A DNA stretch of 64,000 bases, from positions 480,959 through 544,958 of the forward strand of contig MNCI01016482.1 of the NCBI GenBank assembly GCA_015680685.1. Direction: 5' to 3'. Both the position numbers and the translations under genes were made by a program. Below the pieces are notes generated by a model, which was not told the DNA's origin, did no database searches, and saw only the letters and a program-made list of their open reading frames with translations. Shown here piece after piece: positions 22,145 through 34,974 of this stretch. Every line of letters begins with the position of its first letter. Within the stretch, counting starts at the first letter, position 1. Source of the stretch: Gnetum montanum. Taxonomy: Eukaryota > Streptophyta > Gnetopsida > Gnetales > Gnetaceae.

Positions 22145-24540
22145 ATGGCTACATCAACCACCATTGTTGACACTGCTAACCTTGAAAATCCTTGGACTCT
22201 GCAAGTCACCTCTCCTGTGGTCAAGCCGCCAACTAGTCCTGTGCGACCACGCTGATCCCTTAGACTCCAAAACAAGGACCCTGAGGGACATGCTCTGCAC
22301 AAGGAACATTATAATTTCCTCTATGCTAAACTTGTGGTGAATCTGCCATGTATCCACAAGAACTCAAAGAAAAATAAAAATACAAATTCATATACTGCAA
22401 TCGAAAGGAATTTATTCCTTCTCCTAACACCACTATACCCCTGACAGACCAACAACAGTGGATCCTAGATCAAATGCTGATGGCTAGAACATCAACAGAG
22501 TAATGAGAGGAATTGTTCTATGATGAAGCGCTTCATGACAGGCAGGAAAATCTAGATTCCCACTCTGAGGGACGTAGTCATGCTGATTTGGCTATGGCCC
22601 CTCCCTCCACAATGTCTCGCATAAATCTGTTGTTCATGTTTACCATGCCCTTGACATTAGCTAATGCTAACCGAGTCCTGCACTCACCGCAGCTACATTT
22701 TCTCTCTCCAAATACCCTCTCGGGTGGTGTCCCATTACAAATCATTCCTCAGTAGGTGCAGTTAGCTAATCCACCACATCGTACACCTACACCCATGTCA
22801 CCATATGTACACACGATACCTACTTCGCAATTACATACAGCGCCTACATTCATCCCGACTCACATGATAGGACCCGCCACTACAGCATGGTGGGTTCCAA
22901 ACATGTCCCTCATTGTGCATCTTACGTAGATGTCCCACCTCTCTCATCATCAAAACCAGGTCCTACAGGCACTAAACCCCGCTACCACACAAATAGTGTA
23001 TCCCATGGTGCAGCCGACAGTGGTTGCCCCATCCATGCCACCTACCGAGTGGTGGATTCTACAAGTGGCACCACCTGCAGGAACAGTTTCGATATCATCG
23101 CACATCAGGCAAGTTGCCACCCCTATTCCGCCACCCAGTGTGGCTCCTCCTACCATTCCACAAATGACCTCGTCATCTGTAGGTCTAGATCAAGCCTTCC
23201 AGCTTATTCAAACCCTTACTAAGTAAGTTAAACACCTCAAGGTTGCCAGTTCTGACATAGTACAAGTCATGGATTTTTACCATGACGATCCTATTAGTTT
23301 GGTAGTGCCCATTTTGTCATTACCTCCTAGGATGATGCTCCCCCATTTTACCAAATACAATGGGGAAGGCGATCCCAATGCCCATCTAGTCACTTTCAGG
23401 TTAGAGTCATTGTTATTGCAACAATGGCCACATACTGTTATTCAAGTCTTTGCTATGTCCCTGACGGGTAAAGCTTTGGATTGGTATCGAGCACTCCCAC
23501 GCTCTTCCATCTCAACTTTGGAAGAGCTATTAACTCAATTCGCGACTCGTTTCCAGCACAACCTAAAATAAGAAGTCACACTGGATTAGCTCATGGGAGT
23601 TAAGAAAGACCCACTCGAGTCAGTTCAAAATTTTATACAGTAGTGGAGCACTACCTTGAACGAAATCCATGAACCTATTGTGGAGGCTCATCTGTTAGAA
23701 ATTTTCAAGGGGGCAGTTAACGACTTTATCAAGTCTAAATTGTATTACCTCACTCCACGCTCCCTCAACCAAGCCTTAGCTCAGACTAAGAGCATTCAAT
23801 ACATGGCATAGGCTAGCAAGGACCTAGCATATGTGGTCTACAAAAATGCCCACAACAAAAGTAAAGACAAAGGTAAAGCTACGACAATGAAAGTAGCAGT
23901 GGTTGCCGAGAGGGTGAAGAAGAAAAATAACAATAAGAAATTATCTATGGAGCCTGCTGAGCCCACAACCAGCTCAAACAACGTTGACTAAGAAATTTCA
24001 TCTGCCCCTGATGCACATCCATAGCCGAAGCCTAATTTTGAGAGTAAAGATCATTCAAAATATGTGGCTCTACTTGTAAAGCCTTCAAAAATTCTAAAGC
24101 AATTGTTGGGAACTGGTCATATTCAACATAAGAAGATATTCAAGGAGGGTCCAAAACACCACAAACGATATTGTGAGTTGCTCAAGAATCCCTCCTTGGC
24201 CTTGCCAAACAAACCGCTAGTCCCTTAAAACTTTAGGTTGGACCGTTTCTATGACTATCACCAGTTTTCTGGTCACGACATAGATTAGTACTGGGCATTG
24301 AAAGATGAAATTCAATGCATGATCGATCAAGGTAAACTGATCTTAGATAGCAGTAGTCTGATCCGTCAGGAGAATCAATCCATGTATGTGTACCAAGACC
24401 CGCTAGACACAAACAACGCAGGGTACACTATCAATGTAATGGGTATGGAAGGCGATGGCCAAGCGTAGCCAAAACAACCTTTTGTGCTACACGTACCTCC
24501 TCGCTTTTCTCAGATGACAAGCCCATCGACATCGACAAGC
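22145..24540 (+). pseudogene. Element C internal1 gag (degraded)
   Basis: The start is ATG 22145 (MATSTTIVDTANLENPW), matching internal2. Low-complexity Pro/Thr-rich sequence follows. The Gag core at 23269-23570 is open: LSLPPRMMLPHFTKYNGEGD, HLVTFRLESLLLQQWPH, LTGKALDWYRALP and ELLTQFATRF. Next come a Lys-rich segment and the zinc-knuckle relic FYDYHQFSGHDID, in which expected Cys positions are replaced. Stops occur at 23568 and 23589 and several places beyond, and the frame differs between the 5' end and the core. It would be the particle protein. Confidence 0.85.
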
Positions 24541-25039
24541 ATGGTTTAGTGACAACCCTTCATTCTCCGGGTCTAATCTCCAACCATTGTCCCATAGCCT
24601 ACTATCGAAAAAGCCACAGCCTAGCCCATGCCCACACTTAAGGCACCCTTTGTCATCAGGGTACCAAAGCCATCAGTTGCTCCCACTACACAGGGGCAAC
24701 CCTCCAAGTCAATGGTCCAATCACAACCTAACAGGAAAGGAGAAGGGCATATGACAGTTGATACAACCAAGGACCATCTTACGCTGGGGTTTCCCAAGCC
24801 TAAGCCCCTTACATCGATGCCCTTGGCCCCACCCTCAAAAAAAGACAACGCTACACAAACACAACCATCTCCTTCCAACCAAAGAAAATGCAGCCCTTAA
24901 CCAGAAACCGTTCCTCCCCGAGAGATTCGTCTCCTAGGATGAATGGAAGAAGAGAAGGGTGATAAACAACTAGATCATGGACGTGATCTCCTCGATGCCT
25001 TTACGTAGGTTAAGTAGGCTCTGAAATAAAAAATACAAC

Positions 25040-25847
25040 GTTGAGCCTCTATGACTTGTTGATGACTTCACAAAAGCATCGTGAGGCCATGGTTCGCATG
25101 TTAACATCCATACCCATAGATGAGAGCCTGCCAGTGGATGAATAAGTGATCCACTCCATCATGCTTCCCCTTGATGTTGAACAACCTAAGCCTTCCCTAC
25201 TAACTTTTCATGATGAATCCATTAAAGATAACCCAGAGAAGGGTCAAGTGATAACAGCGCCTATGTTCATCAATATCCTGGTTGGTCAATATTGAATCCG
25301 GAGAGTACAGGTAGATGATGGGGTAGTTGCCAATGTCATTCCATACCCTATAGTGGATAAACTGGGTTTGATCGACCAAATTAGTCCCACAACAACATCA
25401 TGTTTAAGGTCATTCAATGGGGCACGAGTGCGAGTAAAAGGAATAGTATGTATTAACTTCATAGCAGGGGACTAATTCCCCACAAATGCAGTGTTCATCA
25501 TCGTCGAGGAGATGCCTGGTTTCAACTTAATCTTGGGAAGATCCTGGTTGGCTCAACTAAGGGCATTCTCTTCACCCATCCATCAAGAGATCCATTTGCC
25601 CTATGTAGGAGTGGAAGTGATCATTCAAGGTGATAAGATGATCCCTCAGGCTGTTAATAACGTAGAAATGAAACACGGTTCGAAAATTGAAAGCCCCGAG
25701 GATCAGTCTCCTATCCCAATACTTGAACAAACCAAAATAGTGGCTAATGACAGCTTGATTTGGGCTGAACTACCTTTTCAGGAGGAAGATGATGGCGTAG
25801 GGGAGTGGAGTAATAAGCCTCTTGTCCATACACATCACCAAATCTAA
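25040..25847 (+). pseudogene. Element C internal1 protease
   Basis: A retropepsin-like domain. VDDGVVANVIPYPIVDKLG is the active-site region, with DDG where most families have D-S/T-G. LILGRSWLAQLRA is the C-terminal hydrophobic-Gly motif. The last 357 bp (25491-25847) are open and end at a stop shared in position with the start of the PR-RT block. Upstream stops, such as one near 25295, break it. It would cleave Gag and Pol. RT does not follow for another 5.8 kb. Confidence 0.8.
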
Positions 25848-25969
25848 AAGCAATTAGAAAGTAGCTGCGGAGCTAGTAAACGAACATGTTAGCGTGACAC
25901 GTCACGTTAGTCCATGTTGTTTACTATTACGCAATTTACGCTCTATCTCTTTGCATTTTCCTTATTACG

Positions 25970-26225
25970 ATTCTTTCATACACATCATGGCCCGAAATGG
26001 CCTTAAACTATTTACGGCCCACCATGTCCTAAAACTAGAAAATGTAATTTACCCCTTTACACTTATGAAAATCCGGCCTGAAATGGCCATAAACTATTTA
26101 CGGCCTGCCACAGCCTAAAAAAAATGAGCAATTTTGTTGTTTTTCGTTTACGCTTACAATAGACTGGCCCAAAATGACCTTAAACTATTAATGGCCTGCA
26201 ATGGCCTAAAACACATAACCTTTCT
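25970..26225. repeat. Degenerate repeats beside the antisense gene
   Basis: Three to four imperfect units of the type GGCCTTAAACTATTTACGG...ACCATG.CCTAAAACTAG. They resemble the 3' UTR repeats after integrase (34975-35345), for example CACCATGTCCTAAAACTAG against CGCCATGATGTGAAACTAG. They lie just beyond the 3' end of the antisense gene. The counterpart in internal2 is about 42170-42405. Confidence 0.6.
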
Positions 26226-26489
26226 AACGATACACTTTCTTCCAAAAAATAAAATTTTTTACAATCACATTGATCCAAGAACTATATTTTTTATTCCTTT
26301 TCATTACGACAAGATTTTTAGGCTAATATCGCCATGCTACACATCCCCTTTGCTACCATTTCCACCTGTGTCATCCAACTCCACCTCTGCCTCATGAAAA
26401 TCATCCTCATAGGGACCTTCTTCGTAGGGTGCCTCTTCATGGGGGTAGTCCTCTCTGCAGGGCTCTTCCTCATGGTATTTCTCACAGCG

Positions 26490-26690
26490 AGTTTAATCAT
26501 CTTCATTACACTTCTCCTCATGGAGATCCTCTTCGTGAGGACCACCATCTTCATTACGCTCCTCCTCGTGAAGACCCTCTTCGTGAGGACCATCATCTTC
26601 ATTACGCTCCTCCTCGTGAAGATCCTCTTCGTGGGGACCATCATCTCCATTATTCTCATCCTCATGAGGATCCTCCTCATTCCAATCCTA
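26490..26690 (-). repeat. 48-bp tandem repeat in the last exon of the antisense gene
   Basis: About four units of 48 bp. Read on the minus strand in one frame they give acidic 16-residue repeats (HEEDLHEEERNEDDGP type) ending at TAA 26493-26495. A second minus frame is also open and gives a Met/Arg-rich product, and a plus-strand frame is open too. The acidic reading and its stop are conserved in internal2 (stop at 42680-42682), and it is the more natural protein composition. Confidence 0.6.
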
Positions 26691-29600
26691 CGATTTGACA
26701 TGACGTGCACATTAACATTGCCATTCAAACTACGCATAAGAAGAATGCAATAGTCCTACAACTTACCTGTGATGGTCCCACGTCAGCTGTGAAATGAATC
26801 TATTCCAAACCAACCCATAGCGTTGCATGATCTCTTCCATGGTAAGCTCAGACCAAACACCATCTCCTAGATCAGTTCCTGCCTTAACTTTCCCCTTCTC
26901 CACAGGAGTCCATCGGGGTGGTTCAGGGAAGAAGGAAGGGATAGTGGTCTCCCTGCCAAAGAGGGTTGTTTCCCTCTCTAGGGAAGCACTTACTATCACT
27001 TGCTCTTGAAACTTTTCGTACGCTCCAGAAGCACTGATGACATCAAGAAATAGTTGAAGGGACTGCGCTTCAATAGCAGAATCCCTGTAATGTTGGAGAT
27101 AGGTAGCACATTCTTGCTTATACACATGCTTATGGTCTTTCTATGTCTACCCCCATTCTTGGACCATCGCGCTGAAATCCTTCCAGTCTTGGTTCTTCTG
27201 GGCTAGGAGATTCATTTGCATCCATTGCTCAATGAGTTTACCATTGGCTTGGACATTATTTCTGATGACCATCCAATAGTGGGCATAGTCAATTACAACT
27301 GTTCACCAGTTCTCATCATTGGCCTCTCGAGCTAGTAGAAATTCATTTTGAGACTCTAGGTCCTCAACCTTACTGATTAGGAAAGTCTTCTCCTTTTTTA
27401 CCTTCTGTAACCTCTTCCAAAGAGCTTCATTGACGTTCTGGCACTTCCATAAAGAGTGGGTCGAGCATAATGCACATTTATGCATTTCATCGTAAAGGCT
27501 ATGTGGCACTTCGGTTAGCTTCGGTGAGGGTTTAGGGGTGGTGTCCAAGTCAATGGGCTGTTTGGGATCCCATCTGAGGCGAGATCCTATAACATAAAAA
27601 TAACAGTGAAATGCAAAAAAATGATACAATATTGTAATGCCAACAATCCCTACGTTATAACACTTGCGTACCAATCTTAGGGTTGATTCGCTCTAGAGGG
27701 TCAATCATATCCTTAGCAATGCCTTCCATAAAGGCGAATTTATCAAGGGCCTCACCCCAATGCTAAGTGGGTGCCCCTGACAAGGACATGACACCAACGT
27801 CAGAAGTACCTATTACGCAAACAAAAACGGGTTAGATATAGTATGATAGACATTAAGGACAATTGAGACATTACGATAACACAAAAATCAATCCAAAAAA
27901 CCTTCAATGGTGGTAACGTGAGGTTGCCCTCTGAGGAAAAGTCAAACTCACTAGTGACAAGCTACTCCTCTTTTCCTAGCTCATCCAAAAGGACTTCGGC
28001 ATCCTCTACTTCCATCTCTTCTTCATGCACAAGAACCTATGTGCCACCTGCATTACTAACAAGGGCCTCCTTTTCTAAAATTGGGGCCCCTTCTTCACGT
28101 CGTATGACTATTTCTCCTCTTTCAGGGGTTAACTCCTCTACATTTTTTCTTTTGTCTACTAAAAAATAGTTAATTGAAACACTTACAAGCACTACGCTAT
28201 GCCACATCTATATGCAGCGTAACAAATATATAAACTAATTACGCATCTCTTTACTTACTAGCTAGGGGATCGTTCCTGTGAAACTTAATTTGTAACCTCT
28301 TTCCCTCTATGTTAGTCGGACCAGCAAACTCCACAACTGGACGATGTTTTTTCCGCTGGACTAACGAATCCACTATTTCTGATGCAAGGCATTTCCCCCT
28401 CGACACAGTACTGATGTAAGAAGGGAGCGCTCTACCCATCCTATCCTGGCCTTGCGTACAAGGTGCCACCAAAATCTTAGTCGTAAGTGAAAGCGAATCC
28501 CTAATGTCTTCAGGGGGATCTTGCGATCTGGTGGTGCTGAAAACCTGAGAAATCCATAGTTTGAAAATCTGGTTATGATCCTACTGCACCCAGATTCCAT
28601 CCCTCTGAACCACCAGAAATTCGGCAAAATACCGAAAGCAAGCTATAAAGAAGGCGAAATGCACGTTGAAGCGAGACTTATGCTTCTTGCAAAGCTTGAC
28701 CATTTCAGCCTGCAGGCCTTCAGCAAAGTAGCTGGACCAATTATACCATGTTCCCTCCTCCATAACCTCCTGCATGATCCAAGCCTGCTCTATGGTAAGG
28801 ATTCTGCCCTAGGAAAGCAACTTGGGGAAGGCATGGGCTCAGAAGAGGGGATAAATGGTATGAGCCACCTCTAGCTCGATTTTATCAGTAGGGATTCCTT
28901 TCACATACTTGTTAACCCCTAGCCACTCCTCTATCTCCTTCTGGTGCTTAGAACTCCTCTTTGAATTTTCTTCTACTAGAACGCCATCAAAGGGAATGCC
29001 AAAAACATTAGCGAATAGTCGAGCGTCAATATCAAAACTTACATGCACGTTACGTATGCGTATGTAAAGACGCTCGACTTCTTTGCTAAAGGATTTAACT
29101 AGGGTTAACATTTTGCCCATGGTGACATTGGGGGTTGTAGCCAAAAATAGCTCCATTAGCCCAACTTCCCAGAGGTTATTGGTTAGGACAGCTGGGGTCG
29201 CATTATGGCTAAGCCAATGTTGCATTTCTTTTTTATCGCCATAACGAAACAAAAAAATGCTCGCTTCACACCCAGAGGCCATAACCATAATCTCTTGTGA
29301 TTCCCTAACTGTAAACATAAAACAAAGGTTTAGACAATATAGCAAAATAAAGTGATTTTACACATTGTCTCCATCCTATAAGATTGTACAATGAACCACA
29401 CATAGTGTAATTTACTACGTCTGAAAGGCAAGGGAAATGGTGGGATTTTCTCTTGCATGTCTGTGACAGTGAGAGGACAGTCCAAAGTCCACTCCTTATC
29501 CAGCCACCTAAGTCTTTTACACTTGGAGAAGAATTCGACATAGCAAGTAGGGTAATGTGGAATTTCAAGTTCTAGTTGTCCCATAACACCAGCGTGCACA

Positions 29601-30906
29601 TTGTTAATAGAGGTGAACTCCTTTATGGCCATTTCGGTGATAGAAAACGTATCTGTATCACCTTGGAGACCATCATTATTGATGAAAAACCTACATCACA
29701 GAATGTAGACAATTGTTTACAATGGATACAAATTCAGACAAATGGTTAGCATATCATGACGTTGTGGAAACACTTACCCACCTACATAATACACAATCCT
29801 AGGTGGATTCTGGAAGTAGGTTGTAAGATGATGAGCCACGAATAGATTGTTGTAGGCATGATAACAATTAAACCTAGGCATGTTCCAGATCCAAGACAAA
29901 TGCCTCAAACCCCTGGCGCTCTGTTCACGGTCTTGCACCTGCACGGTTTTGATTGAGCCGTCAACTAGAAATGTCAAGATGCTCTGTGTTGATCCAACAA
30001 GCAGCGTCTCCAGAATGGTGGTGGCTATCTCAATTGGCAAATGTGACCAAATAATTACGTTGTAATTACATAACAAAAACTACAGAAACTCCCGTGTCCC
30101 TCTTCAGAACCAAACTATCTCCTTTTTTACATGAGCATGAGAAGGAGGAACATTGGCCACAGGGACATGTAAACAACACAGACCACCGACAATGTCCAAG
30201 ATGATCAGGATAGACTTTAGTATAATCCTTTACAATGAAACACACTTCTATTAGAAACAACAATGTAGAAAAACATACTAACAACGTAAGAGCAACAACA
30301 ACAACAAAAGTGGGGGAGAGACCCATAAAAATTAATTACGCAACACTAGAGTTTCCGTTACCTTGACTCCCAGGAAATTGTAGGTTACGCTAGAAATGCA
30401 TTACAAAAATCACCCAAACCCTTGCAACGACACAAGGTCTATCCCTAACAATGGCGATAAAAGTAATACTGCGTATTACCCCAGTGTAACATGCAATATT
30501 TATGGGCAAGATGAAGGAAACCTATTCATACTACATAGTACCTAGACTCCTCTAGTTATGCGTTGTGTTTGCACAATATTTCCCAAGATCACCCTAACCC
30601 TTGCGACTACGCAAGGTTTGTCTTCGATAACAACGATAGCGATAATAGTACAAACTACGATAGCTTAGCCTGCATGACTAGGTATCAACACCCACCATAA
30701 TACACATCTTCGAAATAAGTACAATTACGGCCCCATAACAATGAAAATAACAATCATGCAGGAGGGTAAAAGGCCACTTACCGAGCGAGTGGAGTAACCT
30801 TCTGCATTTCGACCCTGGCCTTTGAAACCCGCTACAAACTCTCCTGCACTTCATCAATCTTCACCAATTTGACATATTTGCCTTTGATCTTTAGCACCAT
30901 GGTCAT
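26493..30906 (-). pseudogene. Antisense intron-bearing gene inside element C (internal1)
   Basis: Predicted exons on the minus strand: 30906-30782, 30389-30362 (28 nt), 30227-30084, 30028-29778, 29690-29362, 29308-28259, 28158-27928, 27809-27672, 27586-26767 and about 26687-26493. Donors such as GTAAGT (30781, 29777, 28258, 26766) and acceptors such as TGTTTACAG are visible. Phases agree at every junction except exon 9 to 10. The start is MTMVLKIKGKYVKLVKIDE. The product, about 1,100 residues, has a Cys cluster (CPCGQCSSFSCSC), a central part with RNVHVSFDIDARLFANVFG, a coiled-coil-like stretch (KVEDLESQNEFLLAREA) and an acidic C-terminus. Nonsense codons are present, including TAG in exon 6 and two in exon 9 shared with internal2. 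One intron has a GC donor at 27927. I do not recognise the family; a faint likeness to the Athila 'plant transposon protein' type is speculative. Confidence 0.7.
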
Positions 30907-31334
30907 GCCTGAACAACCTTCGCAAAATTGTCTGTTTACGCCTTACTTCTACTTTCCTCCTACTATAGCCTAATTCAAATCCACAATGCCTCTATTCTGC
31001 TTTGAGGATGAATCATTGACTTATAAATGGATTGATTAAAACAAACTATTCCCATGTCTGACCAATTCAAAATTTTCCTAAAGCGTAGGTATGTTCGTGT
31101 GACATGAACTGTGAGGATCGCAACATTAATCGCATAGATATCTACAAATGACAGTCTGAAAAGAGCCTAAACTAACGCGTAGCTCATCATCTCGTAATCT
31201 GGTCACATTAACTACGATCTGCAAAAAATTCTAAATTAGCTATCTCGACACGCTAGATGTGCCATGTTACACTCCTCATCATAGTTCACAGAAGTTCTAC
31301 ACTAACCTCTAGGAAATTGGGCTTACTACTTTCT
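30907..31334 (-). promoter_or_regulatory. Upstream region of the antisense gene
   Basis: Gene-free on both strands. On the minus strand TTTATAA (forward 31021-31027) lies about 115 bp before the predicted ATG at 30906, a plausible TATA position. TTACGC/GCGTA motifs, the kind that fill the C-family U3, occur nearby (about 30942, 31083, 31176). Promoter function is inferred. Confidence 0.35.
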
Positions 31335-31400
31335 CATAGACCACGCATACAGTAATGGTCCGCTAGGACCTTAAACTGGTAGCTCTTTAACACGTACCAC
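31335..31400. repeat. Single 3'-UTR-type repeat unit before RT
   Basis: CAGTAATGGTCCGCTAGGAC with TTAAACTGGTAGCTC matches CAGCATGGTCTACTGGGAC with ATAAACTAGCTC in the 3' UTR repeats (about 35200-35240). Together with 25970-26225 it places related repeats on both sides of the antisense block. Confidence 0.55.
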
Positions 31401-31641
31401 TAAAACAAGAAAACATTTTATTAGTTCAACATATCTCCAAAAAACAATGTAACAACCTCCATTTTTGGTGGTTTGGCAGGTCAATTCGTAAATGGACGCA
31501 ACTTTACTCGCACCCCTAGCCTTAATAGGCCCATATGGGGAAATTATTACACAGCTCAATCACGCACTGATAGGAACTTATGCTTCCATTTGTGATACAA
31601 CCATAGCAACATCAAAAGTATCCCCAGACTAGCCAAAACAT

Positions 31642-34600
31642 TTGGCCCAAATCCTAGACTTGGAAGCTGGTGATGTAACTGAGGATTACCTCACTGAGGT
31701 CCCTGTGGTTATGCACAAAGGAGGAAGCAAAACCATGAAAGTCAGTTGTCTCCTTGACCAAAAAATGAAGAGAGATATATATCAAGTGCTCCAAGATAAC
31801 ATTACAGTGTTTGCATGGTCATATGAAGATATGTCGGGTTTATACCCAAGGCTAATACAGCACAACATAGTTTTAGACCCACATATCAAAGCGGTTAAAC
31901 AGAAAGCATGGAAGATTAAGCCTGAAATCGTGCTAGCAGTGCATGATGAAATCACTAAGCTATATCAGGCTGGTTTCATTTGTGCAGTCGATTATTCTGA
32001 CTATGTGTTGAACATCATAGTTGTCTCTAAGAAAATGGGAGGACTACACATCTGTATAGATTTCTGCGATCTGAACAAGGTCACGATTAAAGACAACTTC
32101 CCATTACTGAATATTGACCAACTTATCGATACAACAGCTGGCCATGTGTTACTATCCTTTATGGATGGGTTTTCGGGCTATAATCAAATTCGTATCAACC
32201 CAGAACACCAACTGACTACAACTTTCATGACCCCTTGGGGAAATTTCTATTACACCATGATGCCTTTTGAGTTAAAAAACACTAGAGAAACCTATCAACA
32301 CGCTATGACATACATCTGTAGTAATTATCTCTTAGAGAGATTGAATGATTATGTAGACGACATAGCTGTCAAATCTAAGAAGTTGAAAGATCACTTAGAA
32401 GACCTAGAGTTAATCCTTAAATGATGTCTCAGGCACGACCTACGGCTCAACCCAAGAAAATGCATGTTTGAAGTCAAAATTAAGTGCATGTTGGGGTTTG
32501 TGGTATTAGAGACTGGCATCCGAGTCAACCCCGACAAGGTTAAAGCCATCGTTAATCTAGCACCACTTACAAACCTCAAAGAACTACATGGGCTACAGGG
32601 TAGGTTACAAATTATCAGGTGGTTCATCTTGAGATTAACAGAAAAGTTACACCCTATGCAACATTTGCTCAAGAAAGGGGTTAACTTCGAATGGATCGAG
32701 AACTGCCAACGTGCGTTTGACAATCTGAAGAAAGAGCTGTTACATTTGCCAACAGTTTTCCTGCCACAAAGGGATCATCCTTTCTACATATACCTAGCAA
32801 TCTTAGAGGTGTCTATAGCTATGTTTTTGTGCCAAATAAGGGATGACATGATATAAGTTCCTATCTACTACCTAAGTCATGCTCTATTTGCGTACGAAAC
32901 ATGGTACAATGAAGTAGAGCGTAAATGTTTAGCATTGGTGTTTGCACTCAAGAAATGTAGGCATTATCTTTTCTGTAGCCAGGTCAATATAATCTGTAAA
33001 AATAACATTTTGTGGACCATCACAAACAATTTATACAAAAGCAGTAGGATAGCCCGTTGGAAAGCCATCATAGTAGAATTCGACTTGCGCTGCACTGGCC
33101 AATCTTCTACGAAAGGCCAAGTGATAGCCGACTAACTTACAACATCATCGGTTAACGATCAAACCATGATAAAGCCCAAGTTTCCTAATGAACAGATACA
33201 TAGTTTAAGCCCTGTATCGATAGGCCTTGAAGTGACGTTATACTTCGATGGAACTTCAACTACCAGAGGCGGTAGTGCTGCCACTATCATTACGCTCTCC
33301 CCTGAGGATGTTCTTTCATTAGCTTACCGCCTAGAATTTTCTTGTACAAACAATGTGGCAGAGTACGAGGGACTTCTCAGGGGATTGTTAACAGCCAGGG
33401 AACTCAACATTTAACACCTGGCAATACGAGGCGATTCGATGCTCTTCATCAATCAAATAATAGGGGTCTACGCCTGCAAAGCTATGCATCTACAGCCCTA
33501 TTGCGATATGGCTAAAGATATACTCAAAAAATTCATGACAACTGATGTCCAACACATGTCGCATAATGAGTACGCTATAGCCGATGCACTAGCCACACTG
33601 GCCTTAAACATGCCACCACATTTTTTTGCCACTTGGTCCACTTTAATGATAGAATGTACAGAGCCTGTCATTCAAGTGGTGCAAATTTCTTCTCTAACCA
33701 TGAGTGGAATGCCAGAATGGAACGATAACATTAAAGCCTACCTTCTACATGGCGAACCACCGCATGAGTTAACACTTGCACAAAAAGATGCAATCCGCAA
33801 GCGTTCCGGGCAATATGTCATCATTGGAGACAGTACTCTCCGTAGATGCTCTTTTGATGGAGTATTTCTAACCTGCATTAATAATGACCAAGCGTAAACA
33901 ATAGTTAGCAAAGTCCATGAAGGACTATGTGGGGGACACATAGCCCTGCGAGCCATGGCCGCTAAAATCAGACGCTTAGGGTATTACTGGCCATACATGG
34001 AATGAGACTGCCTGACCAAGGTTAAGACATGTGACACATGCCAACGTTATGCAAATCTGATACACGTGTCACCAACTGAATTGCATACTACACAGATCAC
34101 TTGGCCATTCCAACGATGGGGATTAGACATCATAGGTCCCATCATGCCTAAGTCTTCCGTAGGACATACCTTCATCATCACTGCCACCGAGTATTTCACA
34201 AAGTGGGTCAAAGCTATTCTCCTACGAAAGATTACATCTTAATAGGTTTGCCATTTTATCTTGGATAATATAGTAACCAAGTTTGGGCTTCTCATGACTA
34301 TTGTGATCGACAAGAGGCCACAATTCGGTAGTACCGAAACAAAATCTTTTTACAATAACCTTGCTATCAAGCAATCTTTTTCCTCACCCTATTACCCACA
34401 AGCAAATGGTCAAGCAGAAGCAACAAACAAGGTGGTTATCAATCTACTCAAGAAGATTCTCAACAACAATAAAAAATGATGGCATGAAAAAATCATCTAT
34501 GTGCTATGGGCCTATCATACAACATGCAAAACAGCTACTGATAGGACACCCTACAGCCTAGTCTGCAGATATGAGGCAGTGTTGCCCCTGGAACTACAGA

Positions 34601-34959
34601 TTTCCTCATTGCAGATGGTCCTCTCCATGGTTATAAATGAGAATCAACACAATGAGTCCTGGATCGTGGATTTAGACTCAGTAGAGGAGAAGCGCATCCA
34701 AACACTCAACAACATTGAAAGGTATCAAGACAAGCAGAAACAGAAGCATCATCAAAACTTGCATCAGTGATCGATCAAGAAAGGAGACTTGGTTCTCAAA
34801 GCTATTTGTGAACCAGTGGGCAAATTCTCTACAAGTTTGGAAGGCTCTTTCCTGGTTGTCAACGCATACAGCAATGGAGAATTTAGGCTAGCAGACATCA
34901 ATGGCAACGAACACCTGAACCCAATGAATCATATATACCTAACGCGGTACCACATCTAA
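31642..34959 (+). pseudogene. Element C internal1 pol: RT, RNase H, second RNase H, integrase
   Basis: One uninterrupted frame of 1,105 codons, broken by ten nonsense codons (32422, 32854, 33133, 33412, 33895, 34003, 34240, 34243, 34477, 34768) and no frameshift. RT (about 31900-32460): FMDGFSGYNQIRI and YVDDIAVKS. First RNase H (about 32740-33010): NEVERKCLALVFALKK. Second, archaeal-like RNase H (33220-33620): YFDGTSTT, NNVAEYEGLLRG, IRGDSMLFINQ and ADALATLAL, with its catalytic acids intact. Integrase: [10 protein letters not shown]...CDTCQRY zinc site, then WGLDIIGP, VIDKRPQFGS and NGQAEATNK. The dual RNase H marks the Tat lineage. RT starts 5.8 kb after protease; in Ogre-type relatives a spliced intron lies there, so PR-RT joining by splicing is possible. 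Confidence 0.92.
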
Positions 34960-34974
34960 ACATCAACTTGGCTT

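Noticed and set aside
26334-26753. Plus-strand 139-codon hydrophobic frame and the overlapping plus-strand His/Pro frame at 26429-26698
   Set aside because: They are mirror readings of the 48-bp repeat in the last exon of the antisense gene. Composition is an artefact of the repeat, and no start context or domain is present.
30066-30326. A separate minus-strand membrane protein (MGLSPTFVVVVALTLL...)
   Set aside because: The hydrophobic start lies in a predicted intron; only its downstream part (from about 30227) fits as exon 3 of the antisense gene.
31642-34959. Functional pol in element C
   Set aside because: Ten in-frame nonsense codons. Intact catalytic motifs show only that decay is recent on the family scale.
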